Part shown: one piece after another, positions 7,029 through 15,032 of the stretch | How positions within the stretch are numbered: the first letter of the stretch is position 1 | How the letters are laid out: the number at the start of each line of letters is the position of its first letter | Source of the DNA: Olsenella sp. | GTDB taxonomy: Bacteria; Actinomycetota; Coriobacteriia; Coriobacteriales; Atopobiaceae | Assembly: GCA_015062715.1 (NCBI GenBank) | Contig: SUUD01000002.1 | Coordinates: 1-29,889 of the forward strand | DNA length: 29,889 nucleotides | Reading direction: 5' to 3' | The notes under the pieces: generated by a model | What the model was told of the DNA's origin: nothing | The model's database searches: none | The model's input: the letters and a program-made list of their open reading frames with translations, nothing else | Program-made: the position numbers and the translations under genes

Positions 7029-7577
7029 TCATCTCCTCTCGAGGAGCACGTACCAATCCACGCAGGCAAAGCCGGACGACAGCTTGTCGGCGGCAACCCA
7101 GCTGTCCCGCCTCAGGCGCCGCCTGAGCGAGACCTTGCTGTCGATGACGTGGTAGGAGGCGGCCTGCGGATCGTAGCCGACGAGCGCGAGAAAGTGGTTG
7201 GGGACGTGGGCGACGGCCGTGCCGCCCGAAAGCAGGTGGTCCGCCAGCCGCTCGTCGGCAATCGTCCCAAAGAACTGCCCCGTCACGTGAAAGCCCAGTT
7301 CATCGCCGAGCTCCTGCTCCACGTTGTCGTAGAGGATCTTGCGATACGTGCCCTTCTCGTGGGGCCGGTAGGCGCCGATGCGCATCGCCCACTGCCCGAT
7401 GCGCACGGCATCGGGCAGGCTGCCGTTGAGGGCGTGGACGGCATTGCAGAAGGAGAAGACGCCGCATCCGGCCGAGGCGAAGCGGAGGTCCCGCAGGGCC
7501 TCGTCGTCGCTCGTCCGGAAGCGCTCGTCCCACTGGTCATACACGACCAGGTCATCGAAGGCGTGGTTCGCGCTCAC
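7029..7577 (-). CDS. C39-like (papain-fold) cysteine peptidase, stand-alone
   Basis: 182 residues without membrane segments or transporter domain. The pattern fits a C39/papain-like peptidase: AGCGVFSFCNAVHALNG puts a candidate nucleophile at Cys 38, VPNHFLALVGYD supplies His 128, and YHVIDS supplies Asp 146. C39 peptidases usually cut RiPP leaders after Gly-Gly as part of an ABC transporter; this one is soluble. The start is a GTG (7577) with a weak ribosome site, about 30 nt after the stop of the Cys-rich precursor, so it belongs to the maturase operon. It probably removes the leader of that precursor, which ends in VAGG. Family moderately sure, substrate inferred. Confidence 0.72.
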   Translation of the reverse strand: MSANHAFDDLVVYDQWDERFRTSDDEALRDLRFASAGCGVFSFCNAVHALNGSLPDAVRIGQWAMRIGAYRPHEKGTYRKILYDNVEQELGDELGFHVTGQFFGTIADERLADHLLSGGTAVAHVPNHFLALVGYDPQAASYHVIDSKVSLRRRLRRDSWVAADKLSSGFACVDWYVLLERR

Positions 7578-7607
7578 TTCTGCATCTGTCCGCCGAGGGA
7601 GGCGTCA

Positions 7608-7826
7608 TCAGCAGGAGGAGTGGCTACCGCAGTTGTAGCCATAGCAGCCGCCGCATCCTCCCGCCACGAGCTCGAGCTGCTCGTCAGTGAGCTCCATGCC
7701 CTCGCTCTCGACGATGTCGAGCAGCTCCTCCATGCTCTGGGCGCCCTTGGCCCTCTCCAGCATCTCGGGCGGGAAAGCCTCCTCGATCTGCTTGCGCACC
7801 TCGGGGCTCAGGTCTTCGAAGTTCAT
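7608..7826 (-). CDS. Cys-rich RiPP precursor (15-residue core)
   Basis: 72 residues: an acidic helical leader (about 1-57) ending in MELTDEQLELVAGG and a core CGGCYGYNCGSHSSC (58-72) with Cys 58, 61, 66 and 72. Such cores next to radical SAM/SPASM enzymes are typical of thioether (sacti- or ranthipeptide) precursors. It differs from the Nif11 precursors in leader and core. The ATG at 7826 has a GGAAGGGAG ribosome site. It lies downstream of two SPASM maturases and upstream of a C39-like peptidase, giving a complete modification-and-cleavage set. A hairpin (7845-7864) and a GTATGAT box lie in its own upstream region, so it may be expressed above the level of the maturases. Confidence 0.88.
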   Translation of the reverse strand: MNFEDLSPEVRKQIEEAFPPEMLERAKGAQSMEELLDIVESEGMELTDEQLELVAGGCGGCYGYNCGSHSSC

Positions 7827-7844
7827 GCGTGCTCCCTTCCTCTC

Positions 7845-7864
7845 CGGACCTCATCTGAGGTCCG
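7845..7864 (-). promoter_or_regulatory. Palindrome in the precursor 5' region
   Basis: CGGACCTCA (7845-7853) is the exact complement of TGAGGTCCG (7856-7864). It lies between the presumed -10 and the ribosome site of the gene at 7826. No T-run follows, so an operator or mRNA-stabilising stem is more likely than a terminator. Confidence 0.5.
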
Positions 7865-7882
7865 CTTGTCTATCAGCTACCT

Positions 7883-7891
7883 ATCATACGT
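7883..7891 (-). promoter_or_regulatory. Variant of the shared motif (ACGTATGAT)
   Basis: Minus-strand ACGTATGAT, 57 nt before the precursor ATG at 7826, resembles the GCGTATCAT motif and supplies a TATGAT -10. Confidence 0.4.
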
Positions 7892-7936
7892 GTAGTCACG
7901 GGCGTCTGTCCCTGCGGTTTTTCAGTGGGGGTATCC

Positions 7937-9328
7937 TCATGTGCGCTCCCACCCGGCCAATGCCTCCTCGGCCCTTTGCTGCCAGCCGCCCTCGAAGAAC
8001 AGGCACTTTGATGGGTCCGCGCCGATCGCGTCCACCCCTTGCGTCTCTCCTCCCGGCAGGATGAGGGCCAAGGCCGGGCAGCCACCGGCACACTGCTCGA
8101 AGTGCCGGCACGTCGCGCACGCGCCCCTGCGCCCGCGCAGGTTGCCCACGGTGTCGCAGGCCACGTTGCGGTAGGCGTCGCTTGCCAGGATGTCGCCCAG
8201 GGGCCTCTCGTGCACGTTGCCCAGGGAGATCCCGCGCTTGGCGAAGTAGCCGCTCATCTGCATGCAGGGCACGACCTCCCCGGAGGACGTGATGGCGACC
8301 ATCTGGCGGTTTCCCAGGCAGCGAGGGCAACGGTCGCTATACGTCCCCTTGCCGAACCGCACCGGATGGAGGTGGTAGCTCCTGGCCTTTGGGTCAAGCG
8401 TGAGGAACTGCCACACGGTGAGCTCCATGGCATGGTCTTGCCCGATGTAGTGCCTGCAGGCTTCCAGCGCGGTCGCGTAGTACTCGTCCATGGACAGGGT
8501 CGCGCCGGAGGCGTTGGCAAGCCAGCGGTCCGATTCGCTGGTGCGGATGATGCGCGCGCTGCCTACGCCCAGGCCGTCCAGATGGCGGAGCGTCTCGTCA
8601 AGGGAACCCATGGTGACCCGGTTGAGCTGGATTTGCGCGGAGACCTCAAAGCCGCTCTCCACGCACAGCTCGATCGCACGCAGCGTTCGCTCCTGCGCCC
8701 CCGCAACGCCGCGCATGAAGTCGTGGCAGCCCAGGCCGTCGAAGGAGATCTTCATGAGGGGGTTGCAGCCGAGGTCGCGCAGGCCAGCGAGCAGCTCCCT
8801 GTCTATGAAGTGGCCGTTCGTGTTGATCTTGTCCACGTACATGCCGCGTGCGTAGATCTCTCTCACCGCGTCCATGAACTGCGGGTGCAGCAGGGGCTCG
8901 CCGCCGGTGAGCATGACGGAATGTATCCCGCAGGCCTGCGCCTGGTCGAACAGGCGCACGAGGTCCTCGAAGGCCCATTCCGTCATGAGGGGTGCGTTGT
9001 CGGCCGCGTTGAAGCAGTGCGGGCAGTTGTAGTTGCACCTCCCCGTGATCATGAGGTTCATCTTGGGCACGTGGACGTTGTCGTGGCGCCGGTAGAGAGA
9101 CCAGGCGCTCGGCGCATCCCCCTTCCGGCAGACGCTCACCAGGCCGCGTCTCTCCAGTTGCTCGAGGGTGTCGTTGGGCTCGAGGTCGGTGATGCCGTCG
9201 CACAGCAGCAGGCAGAGGAACTCACGGTTCGTGAGCTTCCGCGCGCCGGCCTCGCCCCTCACGTAGTAGGCGAAGGGGATGTTCTTCCAGCCGCGGAGCG
9301 CTATGTGGTCGTTCACCCGGTAGTACAT
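7937..9328 (-). CDS. Radical SAM/SPASM peptide maturase A
   Basis: 463 residues. An N-terminal recognition-like part (about 1-85, with LRGWKNIPFAYYV) precedes the radical SAM core: CNYNCPHC (Cys 98, 102, 105) for the SAM cluster and TGGEPLL (141-147). The C-terminal SPASM region (from about 335) has many cysteines, including CPRC, VPCMQMSG and CATCRHFEQCAGGC, for auxiliary clusters. The N-terminus matches that of the SPASM enzyme at 20001, so they are one subfamily. Its ATG directly abuts the stop of maturase B (TAGATG), so translation is coupled. Likely role: thioether or C-C bond formation on the core of the 7608-7826 precursor. Confidence 0.9.
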   Translation of the reverse strand: MYYRVNDHIALRGWKNIPFAYYVRGEAGARKLTNREFLCLLLCDGITDLEPNDTLEQLERRGLVSVCRKGDAPSAWSLYRRHDNVHVPKMNLMITGRCNYNCPHCFNAADNAPLMTEWAFEDLVRLFDQAQACGIHSVMLTGGEPLLHPQFMDAVREIYARGMYVDKINTNGHFIDRELLAGLRDLGCNPLMKISFDGLGCHDFMRGVAGAQERTLRAIELCVESGFEVSAQIQLNRVTMGSLDETLRHLDGLGVGSARIIRTSESDRWLANASGATLSMDEYYATALEACRHYIGQDHAMELTVWQFLTLDPKARSYHLHPVRFGKGTYSDRCPRCLGNRQMVAITSSGEVVPCMQMSGYFAKRGISLGNVHERPLGDILASDAYRNVACDTVGNLRGRRGACATCRHFEQCAGGCPALALILPGGETQGVDAIGADPSKCLFFEGGWQQRAEEALAGWERT

Positions 9329-10645
9329 CTACAGGCCCGCCTTCGTCTGACTCGAGACCCCCGCCTTCTTGAGCAGGTAGGCGTCTATGCGGTCTGGGTT
9401 CCTCATGCACGAGCGGCCACCGCTCAGGCGGGCCATCAAGCAGCCGCCGTAGCAGACCGTCAGCAGGGCACACTCCATGCACTCCTGGTCCTCGGTTGGC
9501 AGGACGTGCTCCAGGCACCTCTCCCTGTGCAGCCGATCCAGCGCGCCGATGTCATGGACGTCCAGGTCGAGGATGTTGCCGTAGGCGAAGTCGCGGCTTG
9601 CCGCCAGTTCGTTGCAGTGGGGGAACAGGTAGCCCTCGTCGTCCACCAGGTAGTTGTCCAGCTGGACGACATGGCAGTTGAAGAGCTTGGGGACGTAGGT
9701 GTTGGAGCGCTCCTCGAGGTCCGTGGTGTCAAGGACCCTGTAGAACTCGTCGCTCGCGACAAGGCGCGTGGAGTCGCCACGCTCCCGCCCCGCGTCGGAG
9801 GTGTGGACCGGTGCCGGGGAGCAGCGCATCTCGTTGCCCGTCCTCTCGGCCAGGGCCTCTATCGTCTCCTTCAGCTTCCCGTACGACGCGTGGTTTCCCT
9901 CATGCAGGTTGGAGCGGATGTTGAGCACCATGCTGGTCTTGATGGCGGAGAGGTTGCCCATGATTCGCTCGAAGGTGGCGCCGCCGTCGCGCAGGTGCCT
10001 CGTCTTGTCGTGGTCGGGCCCGTAGCCATCGAGCGTGACTATGGCGAAGCGGCAGTTGACGCCTTCGAGCAGGTCCACCATCGCCTGGTCGAGCAGGTAG
10101 GCGTTGGTGTGGATGTTTGAGCTGAAGCCGGCGCCGTGGCGCGCCGCCACGTCCATGAGCCGGTGGCCGAGGTCGTCGATGATGTCCGCGGCCAGCAGGG
10201 GCTCGCCACCAAACCAGTCGACGGTCATCCTCTCGTACCCGCCCTGCTCGAGCTTGGCCTCGGTAAAGCGCACGACCTGGTCCTGCACCTCCTGCGACAT
10301 GTGCCCGCTCCGCCGCGCCTGGAAGCAGTAGGGGCAGGCGAAGTTGCAGAGCGACGTCACGTGGAGGGTGAGCCGCAGGACCTTGTCGGTACGGTCCGCA
10401 TAGTCGTCATACCGCTTGCGGACCTGGTCCTTCAGGTCCTCGAGCTCGTCGCGATCCGACAAAAACCCGAGTTCGCGCCATCTTTTCACGACCGGATGGT
10501 CCTGCGAGAGGTGCGGCGAGAGGTCGAAGAGCACCTTCTGTGCCCGGTTCAGGCGCAGCAGGGCGCCCGTGTTGAAGTTGTACACGAGGCAATCGTCACT
10601 GCCTTGGATGGCGACCACGTAGTTGTATCTCGAGTGATGGGTCAT
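9329..10645 (-). CDS. Radical SAM/SPASM peptide maturase B
   Basis: 438 residues. The N-terminal region (about 1-90) carries a stretch like VYNFNTGALLRLN seen in other SPASM RiPP maturases. The SAM-cluster motif CNFACPYC (Cys 100, 104, 107) and WFGGEPLL (about 144-151) follow. The C-terminal SPASM domain holds FPHCNE, ECMECALLTVCYGGC and a late Cys. It is the first gene of the minus-strand operon B-A-precursor-peptidase. It is not closely similar to maturase A, so two different modifications on one peptide, or a heterodimer, are possible. A TATGAT box (10688-10693) lies 43 nt upstream. Confidence 0.9.
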   Translation of the reverse strand: MTHHSRYNYVVAIQGSDDCLVYNFNTGALLRLNRAQKVLFDLSPHLSQDHPVVKRWRELGFLSDRDELEDLKDQVRKRYDDYADRTDKVLRLTLHVTSLCNFACPYCFQARRSGHMSQEVQDQVVRFTEAKLEQGGYERMTVDWFGGEPLLAADIIDDLGHRLMDVAARHGAGFSSNIHTNAYLLDQAMVDLLEGVNCRFAIVTLDGYGPDHDKTRHLRDGGATFERIMGNLSAIKTSMVLNIRSNLHEGNHASYGKLKETIEALAERTGNEMRCSPAPVHTSDAGRERGDSTRLVASDEFYRVLDTTDLEERSNTYVPKLFNCHVVQLDNYLVDDEGYLFPHCNELAASRDFAYGNILDLDVHDIGALDRLHRERCLEHVLPTEDQECMECALLTVCYGGCLMARLSGGRSCMRNPDRIDAYLLKKAGVSSQTKAGL

Positions 10646-10687
10646 GCGATGCCTCTTACGTGTACGGAGCTGACTGACAGCACCTCA

Positions 10688-10693
10688 ATCATA
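10688..10693 (-). promoter_or_regulatory. -10 box for the SPASM operon
   Basis: TATGAT on the minus strand, 43 nt before the ATG at 10645; no clear -35. It lies back to back with riboswitch-like element A on the other strand. Confidence 0.4.
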
Positions 10694-10713
10694 GAATTCC
10701 TGGCGCCGGATAA

Positions 10714-10814
10714 GGGGATGATATGGATGAGGACACTGGACCAGCCTTCTATGAGTGATTGGGCCCAGTGCGGCCCTGACCCTCCAACCTGATCTGGGTA
10801 ATGCAGAATACCCT
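10714..10814 (+). ncRNA. TPP-riboswitch-like element A (degenerate)
   Basis: The 3' THI-box half AACCTGATCTGGGTAAT is at 10786-10802 and is preceded by CCCTGACCCTCC. A GGGG/CCCT end stem (10714-10717 with 10811-10814) is possible. The 5' half has TATGAGTGA where CTGAGA is expected, so it has probably decayed. It is followed by a terminator (10828-10852) and by GAATCGGCGAGCGGTCG at 10921-10937. No thiamin gene follows; the next gene is convergent. Confidence 0.6.
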
Positions 10815-10827
10815 AGAAAGTAATGCA

Positions 10828-10852
10828 GCCGCAGGTAGAGCGGCTATTTTTA
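10828..10852 (+). terminator. Intrinsic terminator after element A
   Basis: Arms GCCGC (10828-10832) and GCGGC (10840-10844) followed by TATTTTTA. Element C has the same structure at 16668-16692. Confidence 0.7.
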
Positions 10853-10961
10853 TGCCCGGTCCAGCCGATTCCCAAAAACCTGTCCAGCCGACAAGGCGAC
10901 ACCTTTTTTGAGGGGACGGCGAATCGGCGAGCGGTCGGCTCGGGGATTCGTTGCGGCTTTC

Positions 10962-11761
10962 CTACAGCTCGATGGACTCCAGGTCGTCTGGGACCCACAG
11001 CCTGCCCGAGAAGTGTGGCTTGCCCTCGGCCGTGTAGAGCTCCCTGCGGCGCGCGATGTTGTGGTCCTCGGTGTGGTAGAGCAGGAGGTTCCTCACGCCG
11101 AGCTCTTCGGCCAGCTCGCAGGCGTCCTTGACCGTGGAGTGATGCTTCTCGTAGGGGTCGAAGACGTCGGCCTGGGAGAAGAGGCAGAAGGCCTCGCGGA
11201 GCATCCACTCGGCGCCCTGCGCGTACGGGCGGCCGGCGTCGGAGAGCGGCTCGTCGCCGCAGCAGACGAGCCTGCGGCCCTCGCGCAGCTCCATCGAGAA
11301 GCCAAACTGCCTCGCCTTGGTGGAGCCGATGTCGAAGAACGTGGTCCTGTGGCCGATGACATCGAGCGTCTGGCCGTCGGCGATATCCACGAGGTGGAGC
11401 CGCTCGTCGATGTGCCTGGCCTCCTTGGCCGGAAGAAGCCTACCCGCTGCGTCTCGGAGGAGCCCCAGCACCTCGGCATGCGAGTAGATCCACGCCTCGC
11501 CCTTGTACTCGCCGTGGTCCATGAACTGGCAGATTATGCGCACCATCCACACGATGCCGAGCAGGTGGTCCACGTGCCTGTGCGTCACGAAGATGCGGCG
11601 CATGCCCATCCAGTCGTAGCCCGCGTGCTTGAGCTGGGCGAGGACGGCGCCGCCGCCCCCCCGTCCACCATGAGGTACTCACCGCCGTCGTCCAGGACGA
11701 AGCAGGTGTTGTAGCACTCGGTGACGAGTGCGTTTCCGGTTCCGAGCATGGTGAGCTTCAC
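10962..11761 (-). pseudogene. Metallo-beta-lactamase-fold hydrolase, frameshifted at a G7 run
   Basis: Read from a GTG at 11761 (ribosome site GGAGAACACCT), the protein starts MKLTMLGTGNALVTEC and reaches YLMVDGG. It then continues in another frame with a metal-binding HRHVDH motif followed by a SMELREGRRLVCCGDE strand and ends at 10962. The two parts are separated by a run of seven C on the plus strand (11656-11662); one extra base would restore a single frame of about 267 residues. The fold fits small MBL/RNase Z-like hydrolases. Loss of function, a sequencing undercall and slippage-based switching all fit. Substrate unknown. Confidence 0.8.
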
Positions 11762-11812
11762 AGGTGTTCTCCTTGCAGGGTCGTGCGTTGCGTGTGGGCG
11801 GTGCCCGTGTCG

Positions 11813-12475
11813 CTACGCCACTATGGCGAGCAGCTCGTCGACGCTGTCGAGGTACCAGGTGCCGCCCTCCTGGGCGAAACCAAAGCGCGGCTCGAGTTTG
11901 ACGGCCACCCGCATGCCGGCGGCTAGCGCCGCCGCAATGCCGCGGTCGGAGTCCTCCACGGCGATGCATTCGTCGGGGCCGAGTCCCATGCGCGCCATGG
12001 TAGTGAGGTAGATCTCAGGATTGGGCTTGCTCTCACGGAACTCCTCGCCGCTCACCACCACCTCAAAGAAGCGAAGTAGGTCACTTGGCTCCAGCTCCTG
12101 CCGAATGCCCTCGTGCGAGGTGGATGAGGCGACGGCTAGCCGGATGCCTCGTGCAGAGAGTGCCCCGAGGGTCTCGCAGACGCCAGGATTGAGCAGCGGG
12201 CCATAGTCTATGGGCTTTCGTCCGTCCTTCCAAAGCTGGTAGGCGTCCATGGCGGCGAGCGCACACTCCGCCTCAGACTTTCGAGGCGCCTGTGCCCACC
12301 ATTCGGTAGCGCGTTCCACGAAGTAGTCGCCCGAACACCCCACGAGCGTAATCAGCTGTTCGGCGGGCACGTTCAGGCCGTGCTCAGCGAAGAACTGCCG
12401 GACACGCTCCTGATGGGCGGGCTCGCTGTCCACGAGCACGCCGTCCATGTCAAAGAGAACGGCCTTGATGGGCAT
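11813..12475 (-). CDS. HAD-superfamily phosphatase, beta-phosphoglucomutase-like
   Basis: 220 residues with all HAD motifs: FDMDGVLVDSEPAH (about 8-21, nucleophile and acid Asp), VASSTSHEG (motif II Ser/Thr), SKPNPEIYL (motif III Lys) and VEDSDRGIAAA (motif IV acidic pair). The DGVLVDSEP form plus helical cap marks the beta-phosphoglucomutase/phosphoglycolate-phosphatase-like subfamily, acting on small phosphorylated metabolites. It reads in the same direction as the broken MBL-fold gene, about 50 nt apart, so the two may form an operon. A short palindrome (12517-12530) lies upstream. Confidence 0.88.
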   Translation of the reverse strand: MPIKAVLFDMDGVLVDSEPAHQERVRQFFAEHGLNVPAEQLITLVGCSGDYFVERATEWWAQAPRKSEAECALAAMDAYQLWKDGRKPIDYGPLLNPGVCETLGALSARGIRLAVASSTSHEGIRQELEPSDLLRFFEVVVSGEEFRESKPNPEIYLTTMARMGLGPDECIAVEDSDRGIAAALAAGMRVAVKLEPRFGFAQEGGTWYLDSVDELLAIVA

Positions 12476-12516
12476 GGATTCTCCTGCGGTCGAGTGGGAC
12501 TAACTTGGTGGCATGG

Positions 12517-12530
12517 TGTTACAAGTAACA
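12517..12530. promoter_or_regulatory. Small palindrome, possible operator
   Basis: TGTTAC and GTAACA flank two bases. It is about 42 nt upstream of the HAD start at 12475, where a regulator could bind. Confidence 0.35.
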
Positions 12531-12659
12531 GTGTAGCGGCTGCAGCATGCATGGGAGAGCAGGTCAAGGAAGAAAGGCATGTCGTGCCACTTCGTGGTCC
12601 CTACCTAAACGACACGTGCGTTTCGGGCCCCGTGCGCGTTCAGACTTCCAACAAGGTAG

Positions 12660-13184
12660 TGTGGTCATGGCGTGGCCTTCTTCGACGCGCACGGGGACCT
12701 CAACTCCCCGCAGACGTCTCCCAGCAAGAACCTGCATGGCATGCCGCTGCGCGCGACGCTGGGCGACACCGACTCGGCCATCCTCGACCTCATGGGCTCG
12801 GCGCTCGACCCGTCCCAGATCGTGATGGTGGGCACCCGCGACTGCGACCCTCCCGAGTGGGACTACATCGAGGGACATGACATGACCGTGGTTCGCTCCG
12901 CAGAGGTGAACGACGACCCCATGGCTGTGGTACGTGCGCTCGAGAAGAAGGGCAGCCGCAACGTCTACGTGCATATCGACATCGACGTCATCGACCCGGG
13001 CGACTTCCCGTACCAGCCGGTGCCCGCCGCTGACGGCGTGCGCAAGCAGCGCTTCGTCCAGGCGTTGCGGGCCATCGGGGACCGCTTCGACATCGTGGGC
13101 ATCTGCGTGCTGGGATACACGGGCATGCCCGACGAGGAGGATCCCGCGCTCAAGGCGATTGTCGATATGGGCATGGCTCTGTAA
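12660..13184 (+). pseudogene. Arginase/agmatinase-family remnant, 5' truncated
   Basis: About 170 residues corresponding to the C-terminal two thirds of a ureohydrolase. Seen: GHGVAFFDAHGDLN with the DAHxD manganese motif, NLHGMPL, and VHIDIDVIDP, the second metal motif. The N-terminal third with the GGDH-type metal ligand is missing, an in-frame TAG precedes the fragment (12657-12659), and no sensible start with a ribosome site exists. It is therefore very probably non-functional. Arginase/agmatinase/formiminoglutamase cannot be distinguished. Confidence 0.75.
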
Positions 13185-13323
13185 CCGGGAATCGTCTGGA
13201 GAAGCGGATGCTGCCGTGAGAGACGGATGGTTGTGATCGGGCATCCCCTCAAAGGCCTTCGTTGAAACTGGTCCCATCGCGGCCCTGATAGAATAGGGGC
13301 ATACCCACCCCAAAGGAGCTGCC

Positions 13324-13538
13324 ATGACCAGCCTTGCCGACGACTTCCGCCAGTGGATTCTCACTCGTGCTGCCGCGCTGAGCCATGTGGTCGAGGGCTG
13401 CAGGGTGGAGAGCCCCGACGACGAGCACGTGCGGATCATCACCGAGAAGGCCACGGCCAACGTCAATTTCTACGAGCTCGACCCCGGTGCGCCTGAGATC
13501 GTGGAGCTCAACATCATCCCGGCGGACGACCCGGAGGC
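13324..13538 (+). pseudogene. 5' fragment of an unidentified small gene
   Basis: Has an AAAGGAG ribosome site and a good ATG. It encodes MTSLADDFRQWILTRAAALS, then HVRIITEKATANVNFYELD and EIVELNIIPADDPEA. The frame then runs into out-of-frame sequence of the GH1 remnant and stops at 13644. The fragment looks like a conserved cytoplasmic protein of unknown function cut by a deletion. The fused tail is not protein-like (Ser/Arg-rich). Confidence 0.55.
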
Positions 13539-14141
13539 GGCTACCCGCACAACATGGACAAGGTCCTCGCCGAGTTCGGCGCCGAGATCCGCAAGGAGCC
13601 GGGCGATGACGAGCTGCTGGCAAAGTACCCCATCGACTTCGTGAGTTTCTCGTACTACCGCTCGGCGCTCTTCACCGAGGGCAACCCCGACCGTCTGTGG
13701 GGCGGCACGTTCAACGAGTATTGCGACGAGAAGACCCCCTGGGGCTGGGCCATCGACCCACTGGGCCTGCGCTACACCCTGAACGAGCTCTGCGACCGCT
13801 ATCACAAGCCGCTCTTCGTCATCGAGAACGGCATCGGTGCCATCGACGTGATGGAGGAGGACGGGTCTGTCCACGACGACTACCGCATCAGCTACCTGTC
13901 CAAGCACCTTGCGGCCGTCCGCGACGCCATCTGCATCGACCACGTGGGCTGCATCGGCTACACCATGTGGGGCAATGTTGACCTGGTGAGCCGATCAACC
14001 GGCGAGATGAAGAAGCGCTACGGATTCGTCTACGTCGACATGGACGACAAGGGCAACGGCACCCTCAGGCGCAGCCGGAAGGACAGCTTCTACTGGTTCA
14101 AGAAGGTCTGCAGGAGCAATGGCGCCGACCTAACGGTATAG
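13539..14141 (+). pseudogene. 6-phospho-beta-glucosidase (GH1) C-terminal remnant
   Basis: About 200 residues of a GH1 enzyme: GYPHNMDK, then DFVSFSYYRS, LFVIENGIG with the catalytic Glu nucleophile, GYTMWGNVDLVS and a KKRYGFVYVD stretch near the end, then the usual SFYWFKKV. The first half, with the acid/base NEP motif, is missing and replaced by the unrelated fragment before it. The junction near 13539 marks a deletion fusing two genes. GH1 phospho-glucosidases cleave PTS-imported beta-glucosides; this copy cannot be active. Confidence 0.85.
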
Positions 14142-14630
14142 CAGCTCGTCTACGACGGGGAAGCAATCTAGCCTTTGTGGTGTCTTGCACATCACAAAGG
14201 CCAGTTATCTCTGCAGGAGACCTGCTTCTCTGAACTTGGCTTGAGGGCACTCGCATCGCTTCGTCCCGGCGCTGCAACGGCATTCGAGATGAGGGCTTGA
14301 GGCGAGGTGGGTTGAGAGGCCCCACACCTAAGATCCTGCCACTGCGGACGTGAATGACCTCGTCCTCGTCTCGGTAATGCGGTCGTCATCTTTTGCCGTG
14401 AGCCTGGTGAGGGAATGCGGCTGCTCGCCTTTGTCATTGCCCTTTAGGGTATTTCGGCTCTAGAGCCCGCCTAACAGTCCAGCTGGATGCGTGGATTTAG
14501 GTTAACGTCGTGGACTATGTGGACTGTGCTCGAGGCGTGAAGATGGACTCTATGGACGATAAAGACGGCAGGAAACTCAGTGGCTTTCGTGCCGTTCTAC
14601 CAGCAGTTATGCCTGTCGGCCCACCTCTGC
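14142..14630. other. Gene-free stretch
   Basis: No convincing coding sequence or RNA gene. It holds a 9-bp hairpin (14171-14179 with 14193-14201, GCCTTTGTG) that probably ends transcription of the GH1 remnant, though without a T-run. The rest looks like decayed sequence up to the promoter of element B. Confidence 0.6.
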
Positions 14631-14636
14631 TATAAT
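14631..14636 (+). promoter_or_regulatory. -10 box of riboswitch-like element B
   Basis: Perfect TATAAT ten bases before the first P1 bases of element B, so transcription would begin at the element itself. The -35 is weak. Confidence 0.55.
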
Positions 14637-14645
14637 GGACATACA

Positions 14646-14729
14646 GGGGGAGCTGGGGATTTGGCCCGGCTGAGAGGAATGACCCAATCATTCGACCCAA
14701 GAACCTGATCTGGGTAATGACTATGACCC
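14646..14729 (+). ncRNA. TPP-riboswitch-like element B
   Basis: Contains both THI-box halves: CTGAGA (14670-14675) and AACCTGATCTGGGTAAT (14702-14718), with GGGGG (14646-14650) and CCC (14727-14729) as a P1 stem. After TAAT the usual CCAGCG is replaced by GACTATGACCC, so it is either a variant or has lost TPP binding. It has its own TATAAT and an intrinsic terminator. No thiamin gene is downstream; the ATPase at 15033 is 260 nt past the terminator. Confidence 0.72.
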
Positions 14730-14742
14730 ATGAATGTTATGA

Positions 14743-14771
14743 CGGCGGCCTCTGAGCTGCCGTTTTATTTT
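14743..14771 (+). terminator. Intrinsic terminator after element B
   Basis: CGGCGGC (14743-14749) pairs with GCTGCCG (14756-14762), followed by TTTTATTTT. Confidence 0.8.
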
Positions 14772-15032
14772 GTGGTCCACGAAAGTGCACGGAGGGTAGT
14801 CCACGAGGTCAAAGGGCAGTGCACGAGGCTGTCTGGACTGGACGCCGAATCGGCGAGCGGTTGCCTGGCTATTGCATCTCCTTAAACAGCCGTTCATGAC
14901 GCAGCCTCGTCTTTCCCGTGTTTGATTGGCGAGTATCCAAGGATTGCGCAACGTGATGCAAGTACTGATAATGGATTGAGAGTCGTGTAGAATTGCGGCA
15001 ATAACGGATTGCATATCGTGAGAGAGGACATC
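14772..15032. repeat. Element B tail and direct repeats before the ATPase
   Basis: The first part (to about 14863) is a tail shared closely with element D: alternating GTCCAC and GTGCAC boxes and the GAATCGGCGAGCGGTTG box (14847-14863). Nearer the ATPase are two imperfect 20-mers, 14968-14987 and 15001-15020 (ATAATGGATTG... and ATAACGGATTG..., both ending TCGTG), 33 nt apart. The second ends 12 nt before the ATG, so they could be operator half-sites. Confidence 0.5.

Noticed and set aside
14142..14630. Possible tRNA or other RNA gene in the gene-free stretch
   Set aside because: No cloverleaf-compatible arms or T-loop sequence were found.
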